In this document: piece after piece, positions 18,097 through 27,240 of the stretch
Layout of the letters: each line of letters begins with the position of its first letter
Numbering within the stretch: position 1 is the stretch's first letter
Assembly: GCA_964391735.1 (NCBI GenBank)
Contig: CAYMNF010000002.1
Coordinates: 21,646 to 85,645 of the forward strand
Direction of reading: 5' to 3'
Source: CAG-1031 sp964391735
GTDB lineage: Bacteria; Bacteroidota; Bacteroidia; Bacteroidales; Muribaculaceae
Length of the DNA stretch: 64,000 nt
Notes under the pieces: model-generated
Seen by the model: the letters and a program-made list of their open reading frames with translations, nothing else
Told to the model about the DNA's origin: nothing
The model's database searches: none
Made by a program: the position numbers and the translations under genes

Positions 18097-18980
18097 AACG
18101 CATATTAAAGGTTGGTATAGTCCAACAAGCCAACATTGCTGACCCGAACGCAAACCGCGCACGGATAGTCGAGAAAATACGCAGTCTGAAAGCCGCCGGT
18201 GCCCAACTTGTGGTTTTGCAGGAGTTGCATGATACGCTGTATTTCTGCCAAACAGAAAATGTGGATAATTTTGACCTTGCTACCCCCCTTGAGAGCGGAG
18301 CGGGGCGCGTGTATTCTGAGCTTGCCCGTGAGCTTTCCCTGGTAATTGTGACCTCGATATTTGAGAAACGGGCCCCCGGACTGTATCACAACACAGCGTT
18401 GGTGTATGACATTGACGGGAGCCTTGCCGGCAAATACCGCAAAATGCACATCCCCGATGACCCGGCCTACTATGAGAAGTTCTACTTCACCCCCGGAGAC
18501 CTTGGGTTTACACCTATCGAGACATCTTTGGGCAAAATCGGAGTTTTGGTTTGCTGGGACCAATGGTATCCCGAGGCCGCGCGCTTGATGGCCCTTGCGG
18601 GTGCCGAGCTGTTAGTCTATCCCACCGCCATTGGGACCGAGAGCACAGACACACCAGAGGAACAGGAGCGGCAACGCCAGGCATGGATAACGGTACAACG
18701 TGGCCACGCCGTGGCTAACGGACTGCCCGTGATAGCTGTCAACCGCACCGGATACGAGCCCGACCCCTCGCGCCACACCGGCGGGATAACCTTTTGGGGT
18801 TCAAGCTTTGTGGCCGGCCCGCAGGGTGAGATACTTTTCCAGGCTCCCGTCGACGAAGAAACCCATACAGTTGTGGATGTCGACATGGCACGCAGCGAGC
18901 AAGTACGCCGTTGGTGGCCCTTCTTGCGGGACCGCCGTATTGATGCGTATGCCGGGCTTACAAAACGGTTTATAGATTGA
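18093..18980 (+). CDS. aguB: N-carbamoylputrescine amidohydrolase (nitrilase fold)
   Basis: Hydrolyses N-carbamoylputrescine to putrescine, CO2 and ammonia, the last step from agmatine. The nitrilase catalytic triad is visible: Glu44 (LQELHDTLYF), Lys117 (YRKMHIPD) and Cys154 (VCWDQWYPE). The HIPDDPAYYEKFYFTPGD stretch and AIGTESTDTPEEQERQR are typical of AguB rather than other nitrilases. 295 aa, normal length. Agmatine deiminase (aguA), its usual partner, is not next to it. It overlaps the flavin reductase by 4 bp; why the two are coupled is unclear. Confidence 0.9.
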   Translation: MKRILKVGIVQQANIADPNANRARIVEKIRSLKAAGAQLVVLQELHDTLYFCQTENVDNFDLATPLESGAGRVYSELARELSLVIVTSIFEKRAPGLYHNTALVYDIDGSLAGKYRKMHIPDDPAYYEKFYFTPGDLGFTPIETSLGKIGVLVCWDQWYPEAARLMALAGAELLVYPTAIGTESTDTPEEQERQRQAWITVQRGHAVANGLPVIAVNRTGYEPDPSRHTGGITFWGSSFVAGPQGEILFQAPVDEETHTVVDVDMARSEQVRRWWPFLRDRRIDAYAGLTKRFID

Positions 18981-19027
18981 GGCCGGGGAAAGTTGGCCGG
19001 GATTTTTAGTGAAGCTGATTTTTCATG

Positions 19028-19058
19028 TTGGCGGGTATTAAAAAAATGTGTAAATTTG
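19028..19058 (+). promoter_or_regulatory. Promoter of bamD
   Basis: TTG (19028-19030), 20-nt spacer, TAAATTTG (19051-19058). The ATG at 19066 is 7 nt further on, again a leaderless or near-leaderless arrangement. Confidence 0.75.
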
Positions 19059-19065
19059 CGGCTTG

Positions 19066-19911
19066 ATGAAGCGCCTGAAATACAATCCATACCGAAGGAT
19101 ACTCCTTAAGACACTAAGCCTCAGTCTGTTAGTGAGTGTGTGCGTCGGCCTAAGCGGTTGCGGCGAATACACTCGCGCCCAAAAGAGCCACGACCCGGAG
19201 TATAAACTTGACTTTGCACGCCGGGCATTCCGCGACAAACAGTACATGCAGGCTGCCACAATACTTGAGGATATCGTAACGGTATTTAAAGGCACCGACA
19301 AGGCTGAAGAGTCCCTCTTTCTGTTGGCCATGAGCTATTACGAGAATAAGGACTATACCAACTCAGGGGCCTACTTCAAGACATACTACAGCCGCTATCC
19401 CAAAGGGAAGTACACCGAGCCGGCGCGCTTCTTCAGCGGTTACGGCTACTATCTTGACTCCCCCGACCCCCAGTTAGACCAGTCAGGGACACTTAAGGCC
19501 ATCAAGGAGCTGCAATCCTTCTTAGACTACTATCCGCAGTCTGAAAAGGTTCCGCAGGCCCAGAATGCCATGTTTGAGTTGCAGGATAAACTGACCCTGA
19601 AACAGCTGCAGAACGCCCAACTCTATTATAACTTGGGCACCTACATGGGCAACAACTATGAGAGCTGTATCATAGTGGCACAAAATGCCATAAAGGATTA
19701 TCCCTACTCAAAATATAAAGAGGAGCTTGAGTTCCTGATCCTGAAAGCGAAATATCAGGAGGCTGCCCAGAGTGTTATTGAGAAACGCTCTGACCGTTTT
19801 CGTGACGTGATAGACGAATATTACTCCTTCACGAACAATTATCCCGACAGCCAGCACAGGCATGAGGCTGATGACATCTTCAAAATAGCAAACCGCAACA
19901 TCACTGACTGA
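19066..19911 (+). CDS. bamD: BamD outer-membrane assembly lipoprotein
   Basis: Essential periplasmic TPR lipoprotein of the BAM complex, which folds beta-barrel proteins into the outer membrane. The ATG at 19066 gives a 281-aa protein; the TTG at 19063 is unneeded. The long signal peptide ends in lipobox GLSGC (Cys32). TPR units follow (YKLDFARRAFRDKQYMQAA, AEESLFLLAMSYYENKDY, FSGYGYYLDSPDPQLDQ, AIKDYPYSKYKEEL). The neighbour order bamD then omega subunit is usual in Bacteroidetes. It has its own promoter. Confidence 0.92.
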   Translation: MKRLKYNPYRRILLKTLSLSLLVSVCVGLSGCGEYTRAQKSHDPEYKLDFARRAFRDKQYMQAATILEDIVTVFKGTDKAEESLFLLAMSYYENKDYTNSGAYFKTYYSRYPKGKYTEPARFFSGYGYYLDSPDPQLDQSGTLKAIKELQSFLDYYPQSEKVPQAQNAMFELQDKLTLKQLQNAQLYYNLGTYMGNNYESCIIVAQNAIKDYPYSKYKEELEFLILKAKYQEAAQSVIEKRSDRFRDVIDEYYSFTNNYPDSQHRHEADDIFKIANRNITD

Positions 19912-19951
19912 ACGTCAAAACACCTGAACAAGACAAAACATACCCAACAAT

Positions 19952-20284
19952 ATGGATTACAGAAAAACATTTGCACCCATCAACACAGTTACGCGTGACC
20001 TCATGGACATGTCAGAACAGACCGGCAATGTGTATGAGACCGTGGCCATCATAGCAAAACGCTCAAACCAGATTGCCACCGAGATGAAGCATGACCTGTC
20101 TAAGAAACTGGCCGACTTCACCCCGCTTGACACCAACGAGGAGGTTACCGAAAACCGTGAGCAAATTGAGATTTCAAAGTATTACGAGAAACTGCCCAAG
20201 CCCACTCTGATCGCTACACAAGAGTATATTGAGCATCGTTTGCTTTTCCGCAATCCCGATAAAGGGAACATCAACCTTGACTAA
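19952..20284 (+). CDS. RNA polymerase omega (Rpb6-like) subunit
   Basis: A 110-aa protein of the Bacteroidetes Rpb6/omega type, which helps assemble and stabilise core RNA polymerase. It carries TGNVYETVAIIAKRSNQIATEM, the conserved omega helix, then EEVTENREQIEISKYYEKLPKPT. It lies 40 bp after bamD with no terminator between, so it is probably co-transcribed. Confidence 0.85.
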   Translation: MDYRKTFAPINTVTRDLMDMSEQTGNVYETVAIIAKRSNQIATEMKHDLSKKLADFTPLDTNEEVTENREQIEISKYYEKLPKPTLIATQEYIEHRLLFRNPDKGNINLD

Positions 20285-20289
20285 AATAA

Positions 20290-20350
20290 TTTTGGAAAGC
20301 CCGATAAAAGTTTCTACTTTTGCAAACGGAAACCGATAGGCTTTCCAAAA
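20290..20350. repeat. 12-bp inverted repeat around the rpsO promoter
   Basis: TTTTGGAAAGCC at 20290-20301 is exactly inverted at 20339-20350 (GGCTTTCCAAAA), with 37 bp between. The left arm overlaps the -33 element and the right arm falls in the 5' leader, so the pair encloses the promoter. Confidence 0.85.
20291..20322 (+). promoter_or_regulatory. Promoter of rpsO
   Basis: TTTG (20291-20294), 20-nt spacer, TACTTTTG (20315-20322); about 70 nt before the ATG at 20393. Confidence 0.8.
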
Positions 20351-20392
20351 CGAGCTAATTAACTAAATACCAATCTTTAACCCTCAGAAAGG

Positions 20393-20668
20393 ATGCATTT
20401 AAATTCTGAAGAAAAAGCCGCTATTTTTGAGAAATACGGTAAGGGCAAGACTGACACGGGTTCACCCGAGGCACAAATCGCCCTTTTCTCGGTGCGCATT
20501 GCCCACCTGACCCAACACCTCAAAGAGAATCACAAGGACTACACCACCGCCCGTGCTTTGAAGGCATTGGTAGGTAAACGTCGTCGCCTGCTTGATTATC
20601 TGATTCGCAAGGACATCAACCGCTATCGTGCCATCATCGCACAGAAAGAGTTAGGTATCCGCAAATAA
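20393..20668 (+). CDS. rpsO: 30S ribosomal protein S15
   Basis: Binds the 16S rRNA central-domain three-way junction early in 30S assembly. 91 aa; carries the family core TGSPEAQIALFSVRIAHLTQHLKENHKDY and ALVGKRRRLLDYL. Its leader contains the right arm of an inverted repeat that encloses its promoter, a possible autoregulatory element. Flanked by its own promoter and terminator, so monocistronic. Confidence 0.97.
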   Translation: MHLNSEEKAAIFEKYGKGKTDTGSPEAQIALFSVRIAHLTQHLKENHKDYTTARALKALVGKRRRLLDYLIRKDINRYRAIIAQKELGIRK

Positions 20669-20697
20669 GCGACATCTCATTCAACCGGAATATCACC

Positions 20698-20736
20698 CGG
20701 GGCATTGCCAAAACAGCATTGCCCCGTTTCTTTTTT
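20698..20736 (+). terminator. Rho-independent terminator of rpsO
   Basis: CGGGGCA (20698-20704) pairs with TGCCCCG (20720-20726), followed by TTTCTTTTTT. Confidence 0.85.
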
Positions 20737-20766
20737 GCCTGAACAAAAGGGAGTCAAAGCAATCTG

Positions 20767-21636
20767 TTATTGAGTTTTGCAGTTGCCGCAATTTGAGCAT
20801 CCGTTACATGTCAGCCGAGAGCCGCATGTGGCACAGTGAGGGCGAAAGTATGGAATGTAACTTTCTTCGTCAAAAAGGGACTCGCTGAGAGCTCGGAGTT
20901 TGAAAATTGGTTTATTGTTGTAGTGGCTAAGATTTGATTTGTAAGCTTGCTGACTCTGGATATGTTTTGACCGAATGTGATATGTTTTCCCGGACTTTAC
21001 AAAGACAGTCCCCGTTTCAATAAAATTGAAAGTTACATCATGTCGGGCACATTGTTCTGACAATGACTTGACCCATTCATAATGGCAAGGTCGCGCTCCG
21101 TCATAGTTTTCGCCCCCGCAGAGGACCTCATCAATTTGCCCGGATGCCAAATAACTGTCGGCATCAACCGGCCCGATCATAGGAGCAGCCATAAATCCCT
21201 TGTGTTTTGCCGGGATATCAAGCAAAATCGGCAGACGCTCATCGGCACGCCGTTGGTTCTCGCAGGTCACCGACAGCATCACGTTGGCATATCCCTCACC
21301 CCAATCCCGGGGAAGGCACCCCCTTATACGTTGGGCCCGTTTGGTTAGTATTCTGAAGGCAATATCTGAGCGGTATCGTATTATGCGCCACACCTCATCA
21401 CGCCACCGGTCAGCCTCCTCCACAAAGAAATCGGTGGAGAGACCGACATAAAGCTGCATACCTGACTTGAGTTTATGATTGCCATGTCGATCACGCCGCA
21501 AGGGGAGGTCAAAACCACCGGTGCGGGTGACAACCGAAGTATCTATGCCTCGTTTGCCATCAAGGAAGTACATATAACAATGCTCACATCCCTCACTGAC
21601 TTTATGGCAACCATGCCATGGATTCCATATTATCAT
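20767..21636 (-). CDS. DUF5131 / phage Gp37-Gp68 family protein
   Basis: A 289-aa protein. The opening MIIWNPWHGCHKVSEGCEHC has the Cys spacing and WNPW motif of DUF5131 proteins, which are often linked to phages and related to radical-SAM-like enzymes; the exact reaction is not known. LSTDFFVEEADRWRDEVW, FRILTKRAQRI and VLCGGENYDGARPCHYEWV are conserved blocks. A C-terminal Cys cluster (CATCGSRLTCNGCSNCGNC) could bind zinc or an iron-sulfur centre. It is 60 bp downstream of the PAP2-like gene and may be the end of that transcript or separate. Confidence 0.8.
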   Translation of the reverse strand: MIIWNPWHGCHKVSEGCEHCYMYFLDGKRGIDTSVVTRTGGFDLPLRRDRHGNHKLKSGMQLYVGLSTDFFVEEADRWRDEVWRIIRYRSDIAFRILTKRAQRIRGCLPRDWGEGYANVMLSVTCENQRRADERLPILLDIPAKHKGFMAAPMIGPVDADSYLASGQIDEVLCGGENYDGARPCHYEWVKSLSEQCARHDVTFNFIETGTVFVKSGKTYHIRSKHIQSQQAYKSNLSHYNNKPIFKLRALSESLFDEESYIPYFRPHCATCGSRLTCNGCSNCGNCKTQ

Positions 21637-21696
21637 ATTCCTGAGGCTATCTCGTCAGAATCTTTAAGCGCCAATACTCTGAGGGATGGTTACATC

Positions 21697-22347
21697 TCAG
21701 AGCATGGAGAGGAAGTATACCGGCACGAAACCGACACCCCACCCTGCCAACACCTGCAACAATGTGTGACGGCCCAATAAAATGCGCGCTGTCCCGACAA
21801 TGCCGGCCACCAAGATACATCCGGTCAGCCACCACTCCATGGGCAATGGATTATACCCGTTGCTAACTATGCGGAACATCATAGCCAACAACCCACCTAA
21901 AGCAGTAGCGTGCGCCGAGATCTTCCATCGCAGATTTATCGCCATAACAATCAGCAATGAAACGGCAGCCCCCAGGAGAAAAGCCCACAGCCATGCCGGA
22001 GCCCGCAATGCCATGAGGTAAGCCATGCAGCCAAGGTAACAACCAACAGTAATAAGATAAGGCCAAAAACGGTCATGCCGATTCCTCAGTGAAGGCTCTC
22101 CCACGCGCTTCTTCCTCCACAACAACAGGATCGCCGCAAAGGGCAGAATACCGGTAATCAAGAACGTAGTCATGGTGACAACCGCCATTGTATGCCTGGG
22201 CAAAATCATGAGGTATGAAAGGCTGAAAGCCAGAAATATGCCGTAGGTAGGTATCAGTAACGGACTGAAAAGAAAGGAAAAGCCTCGGGAAATATAATAC
22301 AGTAGCTTGTCGGCAGAGGGTATCCGGGTTGTATAATTCATGTTCAT
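21697..22347 (-). CDS. PAP2-like integral membrane protein with degenerate active site
   Basis: A 216-aa protein with about six membrane segments and a C-terminal PAP2 phosphatase-like signature. PAP2 enzymes use KX6RP, PSGH and SRX5HX3D motifs. Here the third reads ARILLGRHTLLQ: Arg and His are kept but the relay Asp is Gln. The second motif is ISAHA, keeping the His but not the PSG. A lipid phosphatase role is therefore uncertain; it may be a diverged, possibly inactive member. It starts 7 nt after the rpoN stop, so it is translated from the same message. Confidence 0.7.
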   Translation of the reverse strand: MNMNYTTRIPSADKLLYYISRGFSFLFSPLLIPTYGIFLAFSLSYLMILPRHTMAVVTMTTFLITGILPFAAILLLWRKKRVGEPSLRNRHDRFWPYLITVGCYLGCMAYLMALRAPAWLWAFLLGAAVSLLIVMAINLRWKISAHATALGGLLAMMFRIVSNGYNPLPMEWWLTGCILVAGIVGTARILLGRHTLLQVLAGWGVGFVPVYFLSML

Positions 22348-22354
22348 GGGGGTG

Positions 22355-23779
22355 TTAAAGCTGTTGGCGCATACGAGATGACGGGATGGATAATTGTTCG
22401 CGATACTTAGCTACGGTGCGACGAGCAAGTGGAAATCCCTGCTCGTTCATAAGCCGCGCCAGTTCGGCATCAGACAACGGATGCCGTGCATCCTCCTCCT
22501 CAATCAGTCGCCGCAGACGTTCAGCTATTGTGCGCGAGGAGATGTTATCACCGAACTCCTCATTAAAGAAAAACTTCAGCGGGAAAATGCCGTATTGGGT
22601 CTCGACATATTTGCCGTTTGTGGCGCGTGAGATGACCGAGAGATCGTCACCGGTGCGTGCCTTAATATCTTTCAGAATCATCGGCTTGATATCCTCCTTG
22701 TCCCCGGTAAGGAAAAAGGGAGTCTGAATCTCGACAATAGCATGCATAATGCGCATCAGGGTGCGTCGGCGCAGCTCAACAATGTCGATAAAGCCGGAAG
22801 CGTTATTTTGTTGCTTGCGTATAAATTGCTGCACATTGCGGTCCCTTGCGGTACTGCCCAACTCCTTTTCAGCCCCCTCGGGCGTGAACGTCTCAGAGAG
22901 ATGCAAAGCCGGGACTGCCGAGGGCATAGTTAATCGCAATTTTCCGTCCACATTTTCAACGAGGAAATCAGGGATAATACCTGCCGATAGGGCCTCTGTC
23001 GGGTCATCAGACTGCAGTAATGAGCCGGGCTTGGGATTCAGGGTCTTTATAAGATCAATGGCGCGGGTCAAGCGCTCGGGCGTGAGATTAGCCTCCCGTG
23101 CAAGAAGCTTAAAATTGCGACGCGCAAAAATATCAAAATAATGAGTGATGACAAGCAACGCATCATCCCGCTGCCGGGAGGGAGCCTTGCGCTGCAGTTG
23201 CAACATAAGGCAATCGCGCAAATCAACTGCGGCAATGCCGGGTGGGTCAAGGGCCTGTACCTTCTTCAACACAGCCCTTACCTGCTGAGGTGTCACCTCA
23301 ATACCCTCAGTGTTATCAATATCTGTTGCGATATCTGACGTTGAACGACGAAGGTATCCGGCAGAGTCAAGATTGCCGATAATGTACCGGGCTATGAGAT
23401 TCTCGGCAGGAGACAACTGCAGAATTGAAAGCTGGTGCAAAAGGTCATCGTAGACAGCATCCTTGTATGGGGCGCGAATATTCTCCTGCATCCACGGGGC
23501 GACTTCCCGAGGCACCCCGGGACGATAAGCGGACCGGCCATCATCCTGATAGTCAACTATCTGCGACGCTTCGGCATCCTCATCCACCCCCGGCATAAGT
23601 TCAGCATCGGGACTGTCCATCTCAAGGGCCGGGTTATCGTCAACCTCACGGCGCACCTCCTCCTCAAACCGGCTTTCATTCATCTCAAGCAAGCGAAAAT
23701 ACCTTACCTGCTGAGGGGATAAAACCTGTCCAAGACGCTGTGTCTGTGTCTGAGAAAGAGATTGCTTATTTAACGCCAT
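22355..23779 (-). CDS. rpoN: RNA polymerase sigma-54 factor
   Basis: The alternative sigma factor that needs AAA+ activators. Region I (residues 1-45) has the Gln/Leu-rich SLSQTQTQRLGQVLSPQQVR activator-interaction segment; an acidic region II follows; the core-binding domain contains LHQLSILQLSPAENLIARYIIGNL and LDPPGIAA. The C-terminal RpoN box, which reads the -24 element, is ARRTVAKYRE. 474 aa, full length. It sits 8 nt after porU and just before the PAP2-like gene. Confidence 0.95.
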   Translation of the reverse strand: MALNKQSLSQTQTQRLGQVLSPQQVRYFRLLEMNESRFEEEVRREVDDNPALEMDSPDAELMPGVDEDAEASQIVDYQDDGRSAYRPGVPREVAPWMQENIRAPYKDAVYDDLLHQLSILQLSPAENLIARYIIGNLDSAGYLRRSTSDIATDIDNTEGIEVTPQQVRAVLKKVQALDPPGIAAVDLRDCLMLQLQRKAPSRQRDDALLVITHYFDIFARRNFKLLAREANLTPERLTRAIDLIKTLNPKPGSLLQSDDPTEALSAGIIPDFLVENVDGKLRLTMPSAVPALHLSETFTPEGAEKELGSTARDRNVQQFIRKQQNNASGFIDIVELRRRTLMRIMHAIVEIQTPFFLTGDKEDIKPMILKDIKARTGDDLSVISRATNGKYVETQYGIFPLKFFFNEEFGDNISSRTIAERLRRLIEEEDARHPLSDAELARLMNEQGFPLARRTVAKYREQLSIPSSRMRQQL

Positions 23780-23787
23780 GGCAAAGA

Positions 23788-26700
23788 TTACTGTGTGACA
23801 GCAATGCGCCTGCCCTCACTCACGAAGTGCTCACCATCATCAGACAACTCTGCACGGTAAACATATATTCCGCGACCCACGCGGCGACCGTTGTTATCGG
23901 TAAGATCCCAGGTGAGGGGAACTGAGGTGAACATGTCGCTACGTCCTTTGACACTTTGTTTCCATACCTGCCTGCCTGCTATATCATACACGGTCACTGC
24001 AACAGTAACGGCAGCATCGGGGCGGTTGTGCGATACATAGAAATTGGCCTGTGTTGATGCCGGATTGCAATCGGTATACACATCGATGATTGAGGGACGC
24101 TGATCGGGGTTAACAAAGAACGGAACCTCAGCCTGTGCCACATTATTTGAGGTATCCCAAACGCGGAACTCCAACGTGTGGTTGCCGGGAGCCAATCCCT
24201 GCAAGGGATAGGTCACAGTTCCCGAGGGAGTACCATCGGCAGCCGGGGTGTAGTAGTCGCTGACGTCGGTATACGTATCCGACCCGTCGACACGCAGCCA
24301 CAAGGTATGGCCTATACCGGCCTGCGACAGGTTGATGCCAACATCATCACTTACCTTGGCAAATACCATGGGTGAATCATTGACAGTATCACCGGGTTTA
24401 AAGGTGGCTTGGTTAAGGTAAAGCGCATCAATCACCGGGGCACTGTCATCAACCGAGGTTTCATCAAGGCCATATACATAAAAATCGCGGTTGGCGCCAC
24501 TGGCCTCAACGCCCTTGTCAGACAGGGCATAAAGATTCAGGGTGGCATTGCGCCAGTTCCAGGCAATCTCGCCGGGCATGGCAACCTTCAACATAAATTT
24601 TCCGCCGACAATTGAGTCACAACCGGCATACAGTCGGTTGCCCATTCTGTCAAAAATGCACTCCTTGCCGGGATTGTCATTTTCGCCACGGCCCAATGAC
24701 TTCACCGACTCCTCGGCATCATACACCGTTGAGCGGACAATACCGTTGAAGTCGGTGATGGGGTTGCCGTTGACGTCTGCAACATACCCCTCAATCGAGG
24801 CTATCTGTTGCCCCATCAATACTCGGTCGCTCTCCTCGTCATCAATATCAACACCATTGATGGATGTTACCACCATTCGGTTATCAGGGGTGGGCACACG
24901 CAGGGCCGGGTCGCCTGCAAAGGTGTAACGCAAGCGGTTGGAGTCATGTACACCCTTGTTCTTGGCACGGCGAAAGATCTCGCCAATGGGATAAGGGCGC
25001 CCGTGGCCGTCGCGTTCCATAACTGCCTCGGCAACCTGCAAGGTGAAGATACCGTTTGAAGAAATATAAACCGGGCGCAGGGGTGTCAGCGAGGCGATGA
25101 TGCCACCTTGTGCATTATTCATCATCAGCTCTATACCGCAATCCTGGGTTCCGTCATAGCGTGAGAAGGTACAGGTGGGAGCATAAAGGATGGGGAGGCG
25201 GCGAAAGAACATATTATCGCTGAGGTCGCTGCGTTTTACCATACCCTCAGCGGTCCAGGTGTCGATAGATGCGTGACCTACATACCACCACCATGCCGAC
25301 CCCTCGTCCAACAGACGATACATCAGGTCTCGGGCGGCGGTTGTGATGCCACCGATTTTGGGATAGGCGTCAATGTAGACCTTATTGTATATGAAGTTGT
25401 CGCCGTCGCGGCTGTTCTGCATCTGTGTAACGGCAGCATCGGCCTGGTCAAGGTGCACGCCGTTGTCCTGGTCATCAGCTACCACAACAAACTTGTTCTT
25501 CCAGTCTCCGGATGGAGCCTTTGTAGCATAGTTTATGGTCTTGTCAACCAATACGCGCGCCTCCTCGGCATATCGTACCGGGAAACGACCTATGGCGATA
25601 CTCAGTTTGTCATTGCCGATGTCAATACCTGACCCGTCCTCAAGCATGGCAAGGATATCGTCAGATGAGAAGGAGTATGACTCATCGGCGCAACCATCGG
25701 TTTGCCACGTGGGGATAGTCTCCCAACCCGACACACGCATCCACTCGGTGAGGTGACGATGATCAAAGCTGGGACGCGACATCAACAATGCGTATCTCAA
25801 CTTGTGGGTACCGTCCTGCCCGCGGTCATAGAACATTTTGAACATGCGGCGCACGGCACCGGCATCGGCCACGCCACTACCGAACTCATTATAGACCTTC
25901 TCGGGGTCCACAACAAGGACACGCAGGGAGTCTGCGCTGTTGCGGTGCATATCAGCCAGTCGCTCAGCCTGTTGAATCCATGCCACCGGACTGATGATAA
26001 TCATGTCAGGGGTGGGTTCACCATGCAGATTCTGAGGACGAACCTCGCCCTTCACCTCGGGGGTGAGCAAGTTTTGTCCGGGCTTCCAGGCGGCGTAGCG
26101 GCGTATCCCCGGGCTTGGGTTAACCCAACCGTGACCACCTTGCACCGACTGCAGACGCATTGCCGTGACGGCTTGGGGGTCAGTAACATCCCATACGCGT
26201 GTATCATCGTCAGCACCCTCGATAAATAACCCGGTGACATCACTGCCGAACTCAAGCGAGCGGTTGTTGGCGGGCATGCGCAACTTGCGTTTATAATTCA
26301 GCGTCAGATAGTCAAGATTGGCCGTGGTGACAACCCCACCGGCCGAATAGTTTACGCCGACATTTATCGATGAATTATTGCCGGGGACAAAAGTGCGTCG
26401 TATCACGGTGGTATCCCCGTAGGCATTGTGGGTGGTAAAGGTCAGATTGGTTTTACCCCCCAACAGGACACCGTCAGCAGTCAGTGAGACCGCCCCGATT
26501 TGTGTGCTGCGTGAGAAAAACACACACCGCAGTGTGGCGTCTGTGCCAAGAACTCGGTCGGGGGTGTCAAATTTGAACGTATGTTGGGGCGAGAAGCGGA
26601 AGTCCTCACCTAACAAAAGGTGCCCCGACTCACCGGGCGAAAAGTTATCAACCTCATAATGCACTGCAGCAGTGACAGTTGACTCAAGCTCGCGGCCTGA

Positions 26701-27168
26701 AACATCAACTCCTTCCACAGGTATTGCAGGACCCTGATCCGGGGCAGTTTCGCTCAAAAAATAGAACCCTTCAACCGAATAGGGGTTGATTCGTTTTGTC
26801 CAGTTCAACGTGCCGTCGGGAGAGATCCATTGCCACGGACCCTGGGCATAAAAATAGATGCCGGCCGGAGTGGTCTCTTGCTGCACGGGGGGTAAGTCGT
26901 CAATTATGGTGCCGGCGATTAGCAGGTCACTCATTCGCGCGCCACCGTACCCGTATACGTGCACGGCCGAGGGGTCCTTAAACCCCATTTGCCGCAGCAT
27001 GGCAACGGGTATGAAGTGCATACCGGTTTCTTTTACCGAAATCTTAACCCAGCGCCCCTGCGCCAGCTTTGAGGTCTCGGCATAATGTGTCGTTTTCAGG
27101 GCCTGTGCTTCAGCGCATCCCAGGCAAACAAGAATTATGGCACAAATATATCTTATTATTCTTTCCAT
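23788..27168 (-). CDS. porU: Type IX secretion sortase PorU (C25 peptidase family)
   Basis: Cell-surface sortase that removes the C-terminal signal of type IX cargo and attaches it to A-LPS or an equivalent lipid. The ATG at 27168 gives a clean signal peptide (MERIIRYICAIILVCLGCAEAQA); the frame upstream adds 17 unlikely residues. 1126 aa. The gingipain-like domain has the catalytic His near residue 632 (YVGHASIDTW) and Cys near 666 (APTCTFSRYDGTQDCG). The C-terminus has an FlgD-like fold (WDLTDNNGRRVGRGIYVYRAEL). No other T9SS gene is in the window. It precedes rpoN by 8 nt. Confidence 0.92.
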   Translation of the reverse strand: MERIIRYICAIILVCLGCAEAQALKTTHYAETSKLAQGRWVKISVKETGMHFIPVAMLRQMGFKDPSAVHVYGYGGARMSDLLIAGTIIDDLPPVQQETTPAGIYFYAQGPWQWISPDGTLNWTKRINPYSVEGFYFLSETAPDQGPAIPVEGVDVSGRELESTVTAAVHYEVDNFSPGESGHLLLGEDFRFSPQHTFKFDTPDRVLGTDATLRCVFFSRSTQIGAVSLTADGVLLGGKTNLTFTTHNAYGDTTVIRRTFVPGNNSSINVGVNYSAGGVVTTANLDYLTLNYKRKLRMPANNRSLEFGSDVTGLFIEGADDDTRVWDVTDPQAVTAMRLQSVQGGHGWVNPSPGIRRYAAWKPGQNLLTPEVKGEVRPQNLHGEPTPDMIIISPVAWIQQAERLADMHRNSADSLRVLVVDPEKVYNEFGSGVADAGAVRRMFKMFYDRGQDGTHKLRYALLMSRPSFDHRHLTEWMRVSGWETIPTWQTDGCADESYSFSSDDILAMLEDGSGIDIGNDKLSIAIGRFPVRYAEEARVLVDKTINYATKAPSGDWKNKFVVVADDQDNGVHLDQADAAVTQMQNSRDGDNFIYNKVYIDAYPKIGGITTAARDLMYRLLDEGSAWWWYVGHASIDTWTAEGMVKRSDLSDNMFFRRLPILYAPTCTFSRYDGTQDCGIELMMNNAQGGIIASLTPLRPVYISSNGIFTLQVAEAVMERDGHGRPYPIGEIFRRAKNKGVHDSNRLRYTFAGDPALRVPTPDNRMVVTSINGVDIDDEESDRVLMGQQIASIEGYVADVNGNPITDFNGIVRSTVYDAEESVKSLGRGENDNPGKECIFDRMGNRLYAGCDSIVGGKFMLKVAMPGEIAWNWRNATLNLYALSDKGVEASGANRDFYVYGLDETSVDDSAPVIDALYLNQATFKPGDTVNDSPMVFAKVSDDVGINLSQAGIGHTLWLRVDGSDTYTDVSDYYTPAADGTPSGTVTYPLQGLAPGNHTLEFRVWDTSNNVAQAEVPFFVNPDQRPSIIDVYTDCNPASTQANFYVSHNRPDAAVTVAVTVYDIAGRQVWKQSVKGRSDMFTSVPLTWDLTDNNGRRVGRGIYVYRAELSDDGEHFVSEGRRIAVTQ

Positions 27169-27240
27169 TTTGGCGTATCTTCTCTGAAGATAAACGTAAA
27201 TTGCAGCCCGATATTGCACGGGAATACAACACTTGCCCGA

